From JBNKHH01 sp050290245 (GTDB lineage: Bacteria; Pseudomonadota; Alphaproteobacteria; Rhodobacterales; Rhodobacteraceae): 64,000 nucleotides of DNA. Below, piece by piece: positions 8,966 through 17,049 of the stretch. Location: the NCBI GenBank assembly GCA_050290245.1, contig JBNKHH010000035.1, forward strand, positions 59,586 through 123,585, read 5' to 3'. Position 1 is the stretch's first letter; each line of letters begins with the position of its first letter. The notes below the pieces were generated by a model that was given only the letters and a program-made list of their open reading frames with translations, searched no databases and had not been told where the DNA came from. The position numbers were made by a program, and so were the translations under genes.

Positions 8966-9833
8966 GCTGTAAAAGACTACTCTTTTCAGAATCTTGTGGG
9001 GCTCTTCCGGCACGGCGGAGACCCGTGCTCTGCATCTGACTCCACTTCGCAATCGGCGCGGCTCATGATCAACATCTTCGGCGCCGCGATCACTTCCGAT
9101 CGCTGACGCGAGTGAATGCCCTTGAGTGACGTCGGGCGAGTGGCTTACGGAAAAATGGCAGCACGTGGTGGCCAGATTTCCGACATGCGCTCAGAGCGCG
9201 GTCATGCGACGAATAAATGGGGCGTGTGACGGCGGGTAAAGGCGGATCGAACTTTTTTGAGGGTTCACCGCCACACCAAGGCACCGGCCGGCCGTGCGCA
9301 ACTATGCAGAGCAGATAAAAACCATCCATTCAAAGCACATGCGCCCTGTGCGGTGTGTCCGACCGAACCGTATGCACATCTCTTCGAGAGTTTGAGGCCC
9401 TTGGAGAATTCCGGGTTGTGACACACGGGCGCGGCACGGAGGGCACCAAGTATTTTCGACGATCCTATCGCGCGACCTCGACGTAATCGAGGAGGAGGAA
9501 AACCGGAAGCAGGTTTCCGATGAAGTATTAAGAAGTACCAACTGCGCCCAGTTTTCAGGCGAACGTAATTGGTGGGAAGGTCGGCGCCGTTGCTGAGAAG
9601 AGAGACGGAGCAACTCTTCCGTCTTCCCCATCCTCTTCCGACACCTCAAGCGGCGATGTCGCTGGGCTGCCTGGTGACCGCGCGAGGGCGGCAGGGGACG
9701 GTCATGAACTCACAGCCACGCATATGTGGAAACCGTCGCCCAAGTGACTCTCCGCAAACGGCAAAAAAGTTTACGAAAGTTAAAATTTCCAGATGAAATA
9801 CCGGGCCTCGAGGTCAATGTCGGCCCATTGCGG
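8966..9833. other. Gene-poor stretch after putA with decayed coding traces
   Basis: About 870 bp with no intact gene on either strand. A short A6/T6-like hairpin lies at 8971-8986 just after putA. Coding traces with helix-turn-helix character occur around 9340-9595 in two frames. The rest shows nothing recognisable. Confidence 0.5.
9340..9486 (+). pseudogene. Remnant of a helix-turn-helix protein
   Basis: Translation of this frame gives a winged-helix-like segment, CGVSDRTVCTSLREFEALGE followed by FRVVTHGRGTEGTKYF. That is the recognition helix and wing expected of an HTH_36 or replication-initiator-like protein. There is an in-frame stop directly upstream (9316-9318) and one at the end. A plausible continuation (DLDVIEEEENRKQVSDE) sits in another frame from about 9474 to 9595. 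No start codon or ribosome-binding site fits. A frameshifted remnant of a mobile-element regulator is the best reading, with low certainty. Confidence 0.35.
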
Positions 9834-10007
9834 TCATTCAACCATGTTCTCGAATGCTGCGATCGCAGCCCGCATTTCCGCCATTCGCTGCGGCTGCGAA
9901 ATCACCAAGGTTTCGAACTGGGAGTCTGCGGGACAGAGCTGCTGTTCTAACCGTCTACCTCTAGACTCTATTTGCTCCCCGTCCTGGGCAAGCGGCGACT
10001 TCATCAT
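9834..10007 (-). CDS. Possible small protein of unknown function
   Basis: A 57-codon frame beginning with two Met codons, only 3 nt after the serine hydrolase stop and on the same strand, so it could be translationally coupled. The C-terminal half, VISQPQRMAEMRAAIAAFEN, looks like an amphipathic helix. The frame after its stop also continues in coding style (PQWADIDLEARYFIW). It may therefore be the end of a decayed longer gene. I recognise no family. Confidence 0.3.
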   Translation of the reverse strand: MMKSPLAQDGEQIESRGRRLEQQLCPADSQFETLVISQPQRMAEMRAAIAAFENMVE

Positions 10008-10010
10008 TAA

Positions 10011-11531
10011 TCAAATTTCGATACCCGCCCGACGTATTGGTAACGAGGCGCGGAGCAGCATTGCGAAAGCCAGGAAAGTGAACCCCCAACTCACCCATAC
10101 AAAAGCGGTCGGCCAGGGATCAAAACGAACTGTGTAGAATGTCGGGGGATAGCCCAGAAGCCCGAGGGGAATGTCGGTGTACCAGAAGACCCACCAAGCG
10201 ACGATGACGAACAGCAGGACGGCTGCCGCCAATCCGCGCCACGATCGCACCCGGTAAATGGGACCCCTTATCCCCTTTGCCAATTCGAGGGCCGGCCGCG
10301 CACCGACCCAGCCACTTACCGCAAACAGGAAGGTCGCCAGCACCCAATGCGCGTTGCGGATCAGGTAGAGTTGTCCGCATAGCGGCCTCAACGGATCACC
10401 CTGCAACAACCGGCTCCACGGGCAGGCGATGTCGGCGAATGCGCCCGCAGCCGCCCGGTCGCTGTTCGTCAGGATGACCAGCGCCGCGCCGCGGTCAGGT
10501 ATTGAGAAGACGATTGGCTTGAAGCCGCGATGATCGCCCGACTTCCGCGCGACCAGAACGCCAGTGCCGGTGTCGAGATTGTAGCCGAGGCCGACAAGAG
10601 TTTCATCGCCGGTGAAGGGATAAGGCGTGAAGGTCTCGGTGACAGCTCCAGGTGAAATGGTTCCTCGGCCCGGCGCCTCACCGTTCGGACCGGTCATGCT
10701 GGCCGCCAGAAAGCGCGCCAGGTCACCGGCCGTCGTTTGCAGCCCCCCGGGCGCAGCAGTCGCGTGTTCATAGTGCGGCAAGGGACGTCCGAACCAGTCA
10801 TGTCCGGTGGCCGCGCGGTCCCTAAGCTCTGGCGTCCACTCGAAGCCACTCGATCTCATTCCAAGCGGTTCGAGGATCTCCCTTCTTGCATATTCCGGGA
10901 AGGGAATGCCGGTGACCTCCTCGACGGCCATCTCAAGCAGGACGTAACCTTTGGAGGAGTAGCGGTAGGCTTCGTCAGGCTGAAACGACACCTGAATCGG
11001 GCCGCCCTCCAATCCGGCTCCGCCGGCGGCCTCCCGAAGCGTCGGAACGGTCTCACCCGGCTCCACGCCCGGATCGCCACCGAAGTTGGTGCCAGCGGCA
11101 TGTGCGAGCAACCTGCGCGCCGTAACCTGGGTATGATCGAACTCCGACGGCGGAAGCGACCAATCGGAGATGTAGGTCTCTATCGGTGCATCGAGGTCAA
11201 TAAGCCCCTGCTCCGCGAGGCGGAGGACAGCCCAAGCGGTGACCGGTTTTGCGACGGAAGCCGCCTCGAAGACCGTGTCTATCGTGACGGGTATTTGCGC
11301 CTCGATATCGGCAAGCCCGAAGCCGCCTTCCCAGACGACTTCGCCTCCAAGAACCATCGCGATCGCCGCGCCCGGAGCGTCGTGCCGTTCGAGGGCTGCG
11401 GGGACCGCGGCCTCAACAGCCGCGATCAATGCCGCGGTGGTCGCGGACCCGTCTTGGGACCCGGCCGGCATGGACAGAATGGCGAGAGTGAGGGCAAGGG
11501 GACCGCACCGAGCAATGCCCGCACCTGTCAA
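10011..11531 (-). CDS. Beta-lactamase-fold serine hydrolase with C-terminal membrane domain
   Basis: A 506-residue penicillin-binding-protein-like esterase/peptidase (class C beta-lactamase family). A short signal-like N-terminus precedes the catalytic SVAK motif (Ser92, Lys95), Tyr191 in the second motif (YSSKG) and a late HRG motif in place of KTG. About 130 C-terminal residues form four hydrophobic helices, so the protein is membrane-anchored. The start is taken as a TTG that overlaps the stop of the CPBP gene (TTGA), which supplies a signal peptide. The first ATG in frame (11471) would remove it. It forms an operon with the CPBP protease and probably acts on peptidoglycan-like or ester substrates in the periplasm. 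Confidence 0.82.
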   Translation of the reverse strand: MTGAGIARCGPLALTLAILSMPAGSQDGSATTAALIAAVEAAVPAALERHDAPGAAIAMVLGGEVVWEGGFGLADIEAQIPVTIDTVFEAASVAKPVTAWAVLRLAEQGLIDLDAPIETYISDWSLPPSEFDHTQVTARRLLAHAAGTNFGGDPGVEPGETVPTLREAAGGAGLEGGPIQVSFQPDEAYRYSSKGYVLLEMAVEEVTGIPFPEYARREILEPLGMRSSGFEWTPELRDRAATGHDWFGRPLPHYEHATAAPGGLQTTAGDLARFLAASMTGPNGEAPGRGTISPGAVTETFTPYPFTGDETLVGLGYNLDTGTGVLVARKSGDHRGFKPIVFSIPDRGAALVILTNSDRAAAGAFADIACPWSRLLQGDPLRPLCGQLYLIRNAHWVLATFLFAVSGWVGARPALELAKGIRGPIYRVRSWRGLAAAVLLFVIVAWWVFWYTDIPLGLLGYPPTFYTVRFDPWPTAFVWVSWGFTFLAFAMLLRASLPIRRAGIEI

Positions 11532-12295
11532 TGCGCCGACACCGGGTTGCGCAAGGCCGACAGATCGCCCTCCCTCACGCCAATCAGCAGATAAAGCCCG
11601 ACAATCACATTGATCACAGCGAGCGCCAGGTGAATGCGGATGTCGATGGCTTCGGCGACGAAGGGACCGGCCGTGCCGGAGGTCAAGTAGATGTAATCCC
11701 AGAGTATGTGCAGGAAAATCAAAGGCAGCAGGCTTCCAGTCCGCAGGAACAACGCGCCGAAGAGCACCGCGAAGCCGAAGGTGGCGGCGAACTTGTCGAT
11801 CCATTCGATGGGCGAGAACTCTTCGAAGGCCGCATTGGTCAGGTGACCTGCACTGAAAATCGCCGCTGCAATGAGAACCGCACCCCACTTGCCGTACTTC
11901 ATCAACACCGGGACAGCGATGCCGCGCGCGAAGCCCTCTTCGCTGACGCCGGTCGCAATGAGCGCGAGGAAATAGAACAGCACCCAGCCAGCCGCGATCT
12001 CGACACTCCCGTAGAGGACCGCCGGAACGAACAGAACCATGGAAGGGTAGATCAGCAGATGTACATTGCGGACCGGGCCGGTCAGTCCGCTCATCCGCCA
12101 CCACCCCATTGCCCAGATGAACCACAGGATGAACAGTGATTGTGCTGTCGGGATGATCAGGCGGAGCGGGGTCAGCTCCAGTCCCAGAATCCGGGTGACG
12201 GCCACGAACGGCACCGCTAGGACAGGTTGGAGGACCGCCAGTGCGATGACGAAGATCAGCGGGTAGCTCACAGCAAAAGCGCGAAGTCTGGACAT
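11528..12295 (-). CDS. CPBP family intramembrane glutamic endopeptidase
   Basis: A multi-helix membrane protein of the CPBP (Rce1/CAAX-like) family. The active-site motifs are the EExxxR type in GVSEEGFAR, the His in FSAGH and the late His/Asp in FLHILWDY. The family cleaves within or near membranes; bacterial members are linked to bacteriocin immunity and surface-protein processing. The start is set at the ATG at 12295, although an in-frame GTG lies two codons upstream. It is divergent from a TetR regulator and is translationally coupled to the downstream serine hydrolase. Confidence 0.85.
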   Translation of the reverse strand: MSRLRAFAVSYPLIFVIALAVLQPVLAVPFVAVTRILGLELTPLRLIIPTAQSLFILWFIWAMGWWRMSGLTGPVRNVHLLIYPSMVLFVPAVLYGSVEIAAGWVLFYFLALIATGVSEEGFARGIAVPVLMKYGKWGAVLIAAAIFSAGHLTNAAFEEFSPIEWIDKFAATFGFAVLFGALFLRTGSLLPLIFLHILWDYIYLTSGTAGPFVAEAIDIRIHLALAVINVIVGLYLLIGVREGDLSALRNPVSAH

Positions 12296-12325
12296 GACCA
12301 CAGTCCCATGCAGGGTTGATTAATA

Positions 12326-12338
12326 AAACGATGCGTTT
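12326..12338. promoter_or_regulatory. Candidate TetR operator
   Basis: AAACG-ATG-CGTTT is a perfect inverted repeat in the 81-bp gap between the divergent CPBP and TetR genes, inside an AT-rich promoter-like stretch. TetR regulators commonly bind such sites to control themselves and the divergent operon. The assignment is by position. Confidence 0.45.
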
Positions 12339-12376
12339 CGTAATGATTCTTGTCAAGCATCGAGGAGAGGCGTCAA

Positions 12377-12982
12377 ATGCCGTCTCAGCAAGGCAGAGAG
12401 CTATTGAGCATGGTAGATGACCGACCGAAGCGCGGCCGACCGCGGAGCAGCAAATCGCGCGAAGCGATCCTACGCGCGGTGCGCCAAAGGCTTCTTGCCG
12501 ATGGGTATCTCCGGCTGACGATGGAAGCCGTGGCCGCCGACGCGGGTGTCAGTAAGGCCACGATCTATCGCTGGTGGAAGACCAAGGGTGAGCTGGTTCT
12601 GGAGGCCGCGGAATCGGATATCTCGATCGGGCACGTCCCGCAAACGGAGGACCCGCGCGCCGATGTCGCGGCAGCGATAGACCAACTCGTCGATACCTTT
12701 TCGCGGCCGATCGCCTCAATCGTCATATTTGCCGCCATAACGACCGGAGGGAATGACCCGGTCATGGCTCAGGTCTTTCGCGACAAGTACGTCTATCCTT
12801 GGCGCGTGTCGGCTGCGGAGGCATTGGCGCGTGCGCTGCCCGAAGATGGGGCCGAAGCCCATCACGTGCAGTTCCTGCTCGACGTTGTCGTGGGAACCGT
12901 CTTCCAAAGGACCCTGGTCCTCAAGGAACCAAACACCTCCGGACTGAAACGCAAGCTGATGACATTGGTGCTTCCGCAGTGA
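12377..12982 (+). CDS. TetR/AcrR family transcriptional regulator
   Basis: A 201-residue regulator. The N-terminal TetR HTH (about residues 18-70) has AVAADAGVSKATIYRWWKTK, followed by a helical C-terminal ligand domain of the TetR_C type. The start at the ATG at 12377 follows a GAGGAGAGG ribosome-binding site. A TTG start nine codons earlier is also open but less likely. It probably represses the divergent CPBP protease/serine hydrolase operon. The inducer is unknown. Confidence 0.9.
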   Translation: MPSQQGRELLSMVDDRPKRGRPRSSKSREAILRAVRQRLLADGYLRLTMEAVAADAGVSKATIYRWWKTKGELVLEAAESDISIGHVPQTEDPRADVAAAIDQLVDTFSRPIASIVIFAAITTGGNDPVMAQVFRDKYVYPWRVSAAEALARALPEDGAEAHHVQFLLDVVVGTVFQRTLVLKEPNTSGLKRKLMTLVLPQ

Positions 12983-13004
12983 GGTCGAGCGCTGGGTTAT
13001 AAAC

Positions 13005-13028
13005 GTCCGCATTGGGCTCAACGCGGAC
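13005..13028. repeat. Hairpin-forming intergenic sequence
   Basis: GTCCGC and GCGGAC pair around an inner TTG/CAA pair 22 nt after the TetR stop. There is no T run, so it is at best a weak terminator. It has the look of the GC-rich hairpin debris seen elsewhere in this part of the window. Confidence 0.35.
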
Positions 13029-13084
13029 ATTCGCTGGTTTGCGGCGTTCTCTGACCCGGTGAATGACCGCTCGGCGGACAAAGT

Positions 13085-13198
13085 TGCCGTTTCAGCCGGA
13101 TCGCTTGGGATCACCTCGGCCACGGCGAAAATTACAATCGAGGCGACGACGAGCGGCACCAGAAGAGCGGGGACACAGCGCAGCGCGTAAGCGAACAT
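13085..13198 (-). pseudogene. Truncated N-terminus of a DppB-type ABC permease
   Basis: About 38 codons starting with MFAYALRCVPALLVPLVVAS and continuing to an AVAEVIPSDPAE-like end match the first transmembrane helix and following segment of dipeptide/nickel ABC permeases (DppB/OppB type). After that the homology stops abruptly and the frame runs into sequence antisense to the TetR gene. No binding protein, second permease or ATPase is nearby. This is a relic of a lost transporter. Confidence 0.6.
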
Positions 13199-13304
13199 GC
13201 CCCCAAGGCGAGGGCGGAAAGACGGGAGGTCTATCGGGGAAATTGCGTTCTTGCGCGACGAAAGCCCTGCCGCGAAGCCGGGCCATTCATTGCAGGCCAT
13301 CGGG

Positions 13305-13652
13305 TCAGGATGCGAGGCTTTTCTTTGGGCACGCCATCGGTACGAAGAGGTAACGCACAGCGCGTTCGTCCTGAAGCAGCCTTGCCTTGCCGGCGTCCAT
13401 ATCGGGCGTCGCCGCTGCGCGGGTGCAAAGGTGAAAACTCGTGCCGACATTCGTGATGAGGCGCGGGTCGCCGTGGCTGAGCTGGGTGCGCAGACTACGG
13501 ATGTAATAGCCGTCAGGGTTTGCGGATACGTCGTCGTCGGCGAGCGCCTCGTTGACGTGGCCATCACCACAAAGCGAGTCGATGCGCGACCCGGCGAAGG
13601 CGGGCGCAGCGGCGCAAAGAATGGCGGCGGAGAGGATCGTGATCATTTTCAT
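13305..13652 (-). CDS. Secreted protein of unknown function
   Basis: A 115-residue protein. A signal peptide (MKMITILSAAILCAAAPAFA) predicts export. The mature part has three Cys residues and no family I recognise. The start at 13652 follows an AGGAG box. The frame is open further upstream but that part is not protein-like. It is transcribed divergently from the CadC-like regulator, which may control it. Confidence 0.6.
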   Translation of the reverse strand: MKMITILSAAILCAAAPAFAGSRIDSLCGDGHVNEALADDDVSANPDGYYIRSLRTQLSHGDPRLITNVGTSFHLCTRAAATPDMDAGKARLLQDERAVRYLFVPMACPKKSLAS

Positions 13653-13761
13653 GTCGGTTGCTCCTGTCGGGTCACTTTTGTGTCGCGATCCCGAAAGGGT
13701 CGGGTCTGTTGCCAACGTGGCATCGGGTTCGCTAGGCTAGACGAGCACAGAGGGGTGGGTG

Positions 13762-15399
13762 ATGTCCCGAAAGGACACCGAAATCGAACCGAAACGGGAC
13801 GAAATCGCCGTTCTCGGCGGCCAGATTTTCAACACGCGAACCAAGGACTTGCGGCGGGCTGACGGGACGCCGGTCGAACTTCGCAGTCAAAGCGCCGATG
13901 TGCTGGCCCATCTTGTGGCCCATGCCGGGGAAACGGTGTCGAAGGCCGACCTGATGGAGGCCGTCTGGGCGGATACCTTTGTCACCGACGACAGCCTCGT
14001 TCAATGCATCGGAGACATCCGAAGGGCGCTTGGGGATGGCGAACAGCAGATTGTCCAGACCTTTCCCCGCAAAGGCTATCGACTGAACTTGCAGGGCGGC
14101 GGAGCCGAGCAACCTGCGCGTAGGTCAATGTGGCGGCTCGCGGCATTGGCGGCGGCGGTTGTGGTCGTCATCGCAGCATCCATTCTCTGGCTGTATCCGC
14201 CGGACACGCCGCCACATGGCGACGGCAAACCGCGCGTTGCCGTGCTGGCCTTCGACGACTTCAGCGCGGGCGAGGATCAGGGCTATCTGTCTGACGCCAT
14301 TGCCGAGGGCATTATCACCGAACTGGCCCGCAAATCGCTAATTTCCGTGATCGCCCGCAATTCGAGCTTCCGTTTTCGCGAAAGCGACAAAGACATCCGC
14401 GAGATCGGGCGCGAACTTGGCGTTCACTACATCGTCGAAGGCAGCCAGCAAAAGAATGGCGATGCACTGCGGGTGACAGTGCAGCTTATCCTTGCCGCAT
14501 CCGGCGAACACATCTGGGCGCATACCTATGAGCAGCGGATCGGCGACCTGTTCACGGTTCAGGACGAGATTGTAGGGACCGTCGCTGACCGGATCGGCGT
14601 GCGTGTCGAGCGGCCCGTGCCGGGCTACGACCCGGCGAGGGTCTCGGCGCTGCATCTTCATCTGCAGGGACTGGAAATTGTCCGGGCGAGTTTCGACGAG
14701 GCGGCCAACGCAAAGGATATGGAGCTGAACCGCCGCGCCATAGAAGCCGATCCCGCATCGCAGTTCGGATATATCGGCCTCGCGCACGGATATCGAGCAG
14801 CAGCGACATTCGGGTGGCATGGGTTGGACCGCGAAGAAGCATTTCGGCTTGGGTTGGAATCGGCAGAGAAGGCGCTTCAAATCGCGCCTGAGGACGCAGG
14901 CGTCCACTATGTTCTCGCGCGACTCTACAGCGAGAAGGGTGAACGCGACCTCGCACTTGCAAGTTACTCAAAGGCCATCGCCCTCAATCCCAGCGCCTCG
15001 AACTACCTCGTCGCCAGCACCACGCCCATGCTCTACGCGGGCCAGACTGAAGAAGCGATAGAGCGCATCGAACAGGCGATGGGCATCGATCCGTTTCATC
15101 CCGACTGGTATCATTGGCAGATGGGCTGGGCCTTGTGGGAGGCCGAGGACTGCCACGGCGCTTTGGCTGCCATGCAAAAGATGAGCCGCATCCCGCGCGG
15201 TGCTCATAGACAGCTTGCAGGTATCTACGCGTGCCTTGGCGAGGTCGAGAAAGCGCAGGAAGCATACAAGACCTTTTACGCCGAAGCGCGCGAGCCGACG
15301 ATTTCCGAACAGCGCGACGAATGGAAAGACGTCTGGACGGCACCCGGCAGTCTCGACCGCTGGCTTGACCACATGCGGATCGCGGGGATGAAGGATTAA
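13762..15399 (+). CDS. CadC-like winged-helix regulator with TolB-like and TPR domains
   Basis: A 545-residue protein. Residues about 8-108 form an OmpR/ToxR-type winged helix (SKADLMEAVWADTFVTDDSL then FPRKGYRLN). One transmembrane helix follows around residues 122-143. The periplasmic side has a TolB-N-like segment (PRVAVLAFDDFSAGE and later VHYIVEGSQQ) and then TPR repeats to the end. This is the ToxR/CadC layout of a membrane-spanning one-component regulator, common in alphaproteobacteria beside stress or adenylate-cyclase-like genes. The ATG at 13762 is preferred over a GTG one codon upstream. The target is probably the divergent secreted-protein gene. Confidence 0.85.
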   Translation: MSRKDTEIEPKRDEIAVLGGQIFNTRTKDLRRADGTPVELRSQSADVLAHLVAHAGETVSKADLMEAVWADTFVTDDSLVQCIGDIRRALGDGEQQIVQTFPRKGYRLNLQGGGAEQPARRSMWRLAALAAAVVVVIAASILWLYPPDTPPHGDGKPRVAVLAFDDFSAGEDQGYLSDAIAEGIITELARKSLISVIARNSSFRFRESDKDIREIGRELGVHYIVEGSQQKNGDALRVTVQLILAASGEHIWAHTYEQRIGDLFTVQDEIVGTVADRIGVRVERPVPGYDPARVSALHLHLQGLEIVRASFDEAANAKDMELNRRAIEADPASQFGYIGLAHGYRAAATFGWHGLDREEAFRLGLESAEKALQIAPEDAGVHYVLARLYSEKGERDLALASYSKAIALNPSASNYLVASTTPMLYAGQTEEAIERIEQAMGIDPFHPDWYHWQMGWALWEAEDCHGALAAMQKMSRIPRGAHRQLAGIYACLGEVEKAQEAYKTFYAEAREPTISEQRDEWKDVWTAPGSLDRWLDHMRIAGMKD

Positions 15400-15939
15400 C
15401 GCGTCTCAGCAGAGCGAAAAAGGACACCCAAAGGGGTACTAACTATCAAGATGGACCAGTCAGATCGGCCTGCTCAATTGGACATTTCCTGGTTCTCGAG
15501 AAGTATCTATCCCAATTGGAAGACTGGCCACCTGCGTCCACTCTTGGCTCACTGCTGCCATCTTCCGCATGGCGGCATCAGCAGACAGTGCGGCAGTCGT
15601 CCGCGTCACTTTCGGCCCAGAGCTGCCGTTCACTTTGCACATCGGTCGCCGCGCCAAGGCACTTCAGAGCGGTAGTTCGCTGCGTACGGACGATTCGGGC
15701 TGTGCCAAAGTGCTGCGAGGAAGGACAAAGCGGCATATCTGCCGCCAAAGACATTCTTGGCTTTGCGGAACACTGCGACAGTTCAACTCCCACTCGCAGG
15801 TTCTTCCGAAAAAAATCTCTACCCTCACTGCGACGTCCATGGAGTCCAGATCGCTCCTAATGCCAAGATAGCTTCCGGTTACGGGTGCCACCTGTACGAT
15901 CCTGCGTGCAACCGCAACTGGGATCAGGTTGGCCTTCGC
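15400..15939. other. Intergenic region without a recognised gene
   Basis: About 540 bp after the CadC-like regulator. Frames exist on both strands but none has a start site and protein-like composition. A 6-bp hairpin, GCGGCA-TATC-TGCCGC, lies near 15730. It may be decayed accessory DNA. Confidence 0.5.
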
Positions 15940-16152
15940 TCAGGACATGCGGCCCGAGGATCGGCGGTGCCCTTGGCCCATGCCAGCCGGAGCAGACGTG
16001 CGCCATGTCTTCGAACTCTTGCATTTGGGACAAACCCGTTCACCGAACCCTTCGCTCCAGAATACCTTCTTGCAGCACAGGCAGGCGCGCTCCGCCGCGA
16101 TATCGTCACGGGCTCTCGGTGTCATCGGCAGTGTTTCGACATCTTCGGTCAT
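15940..16152 (-). CDS. Small zinc-ribbon protein
   Basis: A 70-residue basic protein with two Cys pairs (CLCC near residue 24 and CPKC about 17 residues later), a treble-clef or ribbon zinc site. A GAGGAG ribosome-binding site precedes the ATG at 16152. The function is unknown. Small zinc ribbons of this kind occur in phages, islands and general chromosomes. It is the last of a leftward group with the two hypothetical genes upstream. Confidence 0.6.
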   Translation of the reverse strand: MTEDVETLPMTPRARDDIAAERACLCCKKVFWSEGFGERVCPKCKSSKTWRTSAPAGMGQGHRRSSGRMS

Positions 16153-16214
16153 CGTCGCTTCTCCTCGCGTATTCTGAGGCGCGCTGTGTCGCTCTTGGCG
16201 CGCTTGATCAGTTT

Positions 16215-16571
16215 CTAGGTTTTGGGATCGTCTGCATCCTTGGTCGACGAGTATCTTCCATGGAGGAATGCGACCTTCTCCATGCCCTCGGTCCATGTCC
16301 GGGCTCGTCGATCCAAGAGTGCGGCATCAATTCCGACTTCTGGCATGATCGGGCGCACGTCGGGCGCCACATTCTGATTCACGGCCTTGCGACGCAATTC
16401 GCTTCCTATCTTGCCCTCCGGTGTTCGGTGGCCGTCGAGATCGATTGGTCGGTCAGTCACCGGTTCGGTCCTCTCGGTGGAACCAGAGGAAGTGAGGGTC
16501 TCATTCGCCAATCCCCGGACGCGACGATCCGAAAGACGGGAAGCGCTGACCGTCGCCACCGGTTTTCGCAT
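16215..16571 (-). CDS. Hypothetical protein
   Basis: A 118-codon polar frame starting MRKPVATVSASRL. It overlaps the end of the upstream gene by about 70 bp in another frame. A weak GGA ribosome-binding site lies in front. No family is recognised. The long overlap and low-information composition leave open that one of the two frames is not real, or that a frameshift separates parts of one gene. Confidence 0.4.
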   Translation of the reverse strand: MRKPVATVSASRLSDRRVRGLANETLTSSGSTERTEPVTDRPIDLDGHRTPEGKIGSELRRKAVNQNVAPDVRPIMPEVGIDAALLDRRARTWTEGMEKVAFLHGRYSSTKDADDPKT

Positions 16572-16992
16572 CTTGTCCTGGCTGTTGCAGAGCCACGGAA
16601 TGATCCGAAGCAGCGCTGGCCTTGCACGAGTAGAGCCCCCGCATCTCGTCCTCTGAGACGCCATCGGCCTGCATGACGAGGCAGACCATGGGATCGGAGA
16701 GCATCTCTTCTAGAAAATAATCGGTCAAGGCCTTTCCGCTGAGCTTGTCTTTGGCGATGGCGTCTTCCAGTTCCGTTAGTGGAACGGTCAGCGTCCGGGA
16801 CAAACCAGGATGCGACGCTCGGGGCTGGAGGTGGACGAGCACCGATGCTGTCCATTTCCCCGGCTCGATCCAGTCGACCGGTTCCAAGAGTTCCGTCTCG
16901 ATCTCGTACTCTCCCGCTGGCAGAACTTCGTCGAAGCTGACCAACTCGAATGGCTGGAGAAAGACTGCGGTCGTTCTGATCCTCAAAGTCAT
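16501..16992 (-). CDS. Conserved hypothetical protein
   Basis: A 163-residue protein. The first 115 residues look well conserved (VFLQPFELVSFDEVLPAGEY, then a two-strand beta region ending in LSRTLTVPLTELEDA). They resemble a widespread small alphaproteobacterial family of unknown function that begins with a RTxxxVxFxxPF.L..xDEVLPAGxY pattern. The last 45 residues are low complexity. The gene may be frameshifted near 16640, where the neighbouring frame takes over. Confidence 0.55.
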   Translation of the reverse strand: MTLRIRTTAVFLQPFELVSFDEVLPAGEYEIETELLEPVDWIEPGKWTASVLVHLQPRASHPGLSRTLTVPLTELEDAIAKDKLSGKALTDYFLEEMLSDPMVCLVMQADGVSEDEMRGLYSCKASAASDHSVALQQPGQDAKTGGDGQRFPSFGSSRPGIGE

Positions 16993-17049
16993 TTGGGTCC
17001 TCCCGGACTGGTTCGTCGATGGGCGGTAGTCGTCACTCGCGGAGTGGGT

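Noticed and set aside
8971..8986. AAAAGA-CTAC-TCTTTT hairpin after putA
   Set aside because: Only six weak A/T-rich pairs; too unstable to call a terminator.
11532..12356. Upstream extension of the serine hydrolase frame
   Set aside because: This part is the CPBP gene read in another frame; the real start is near 11531.
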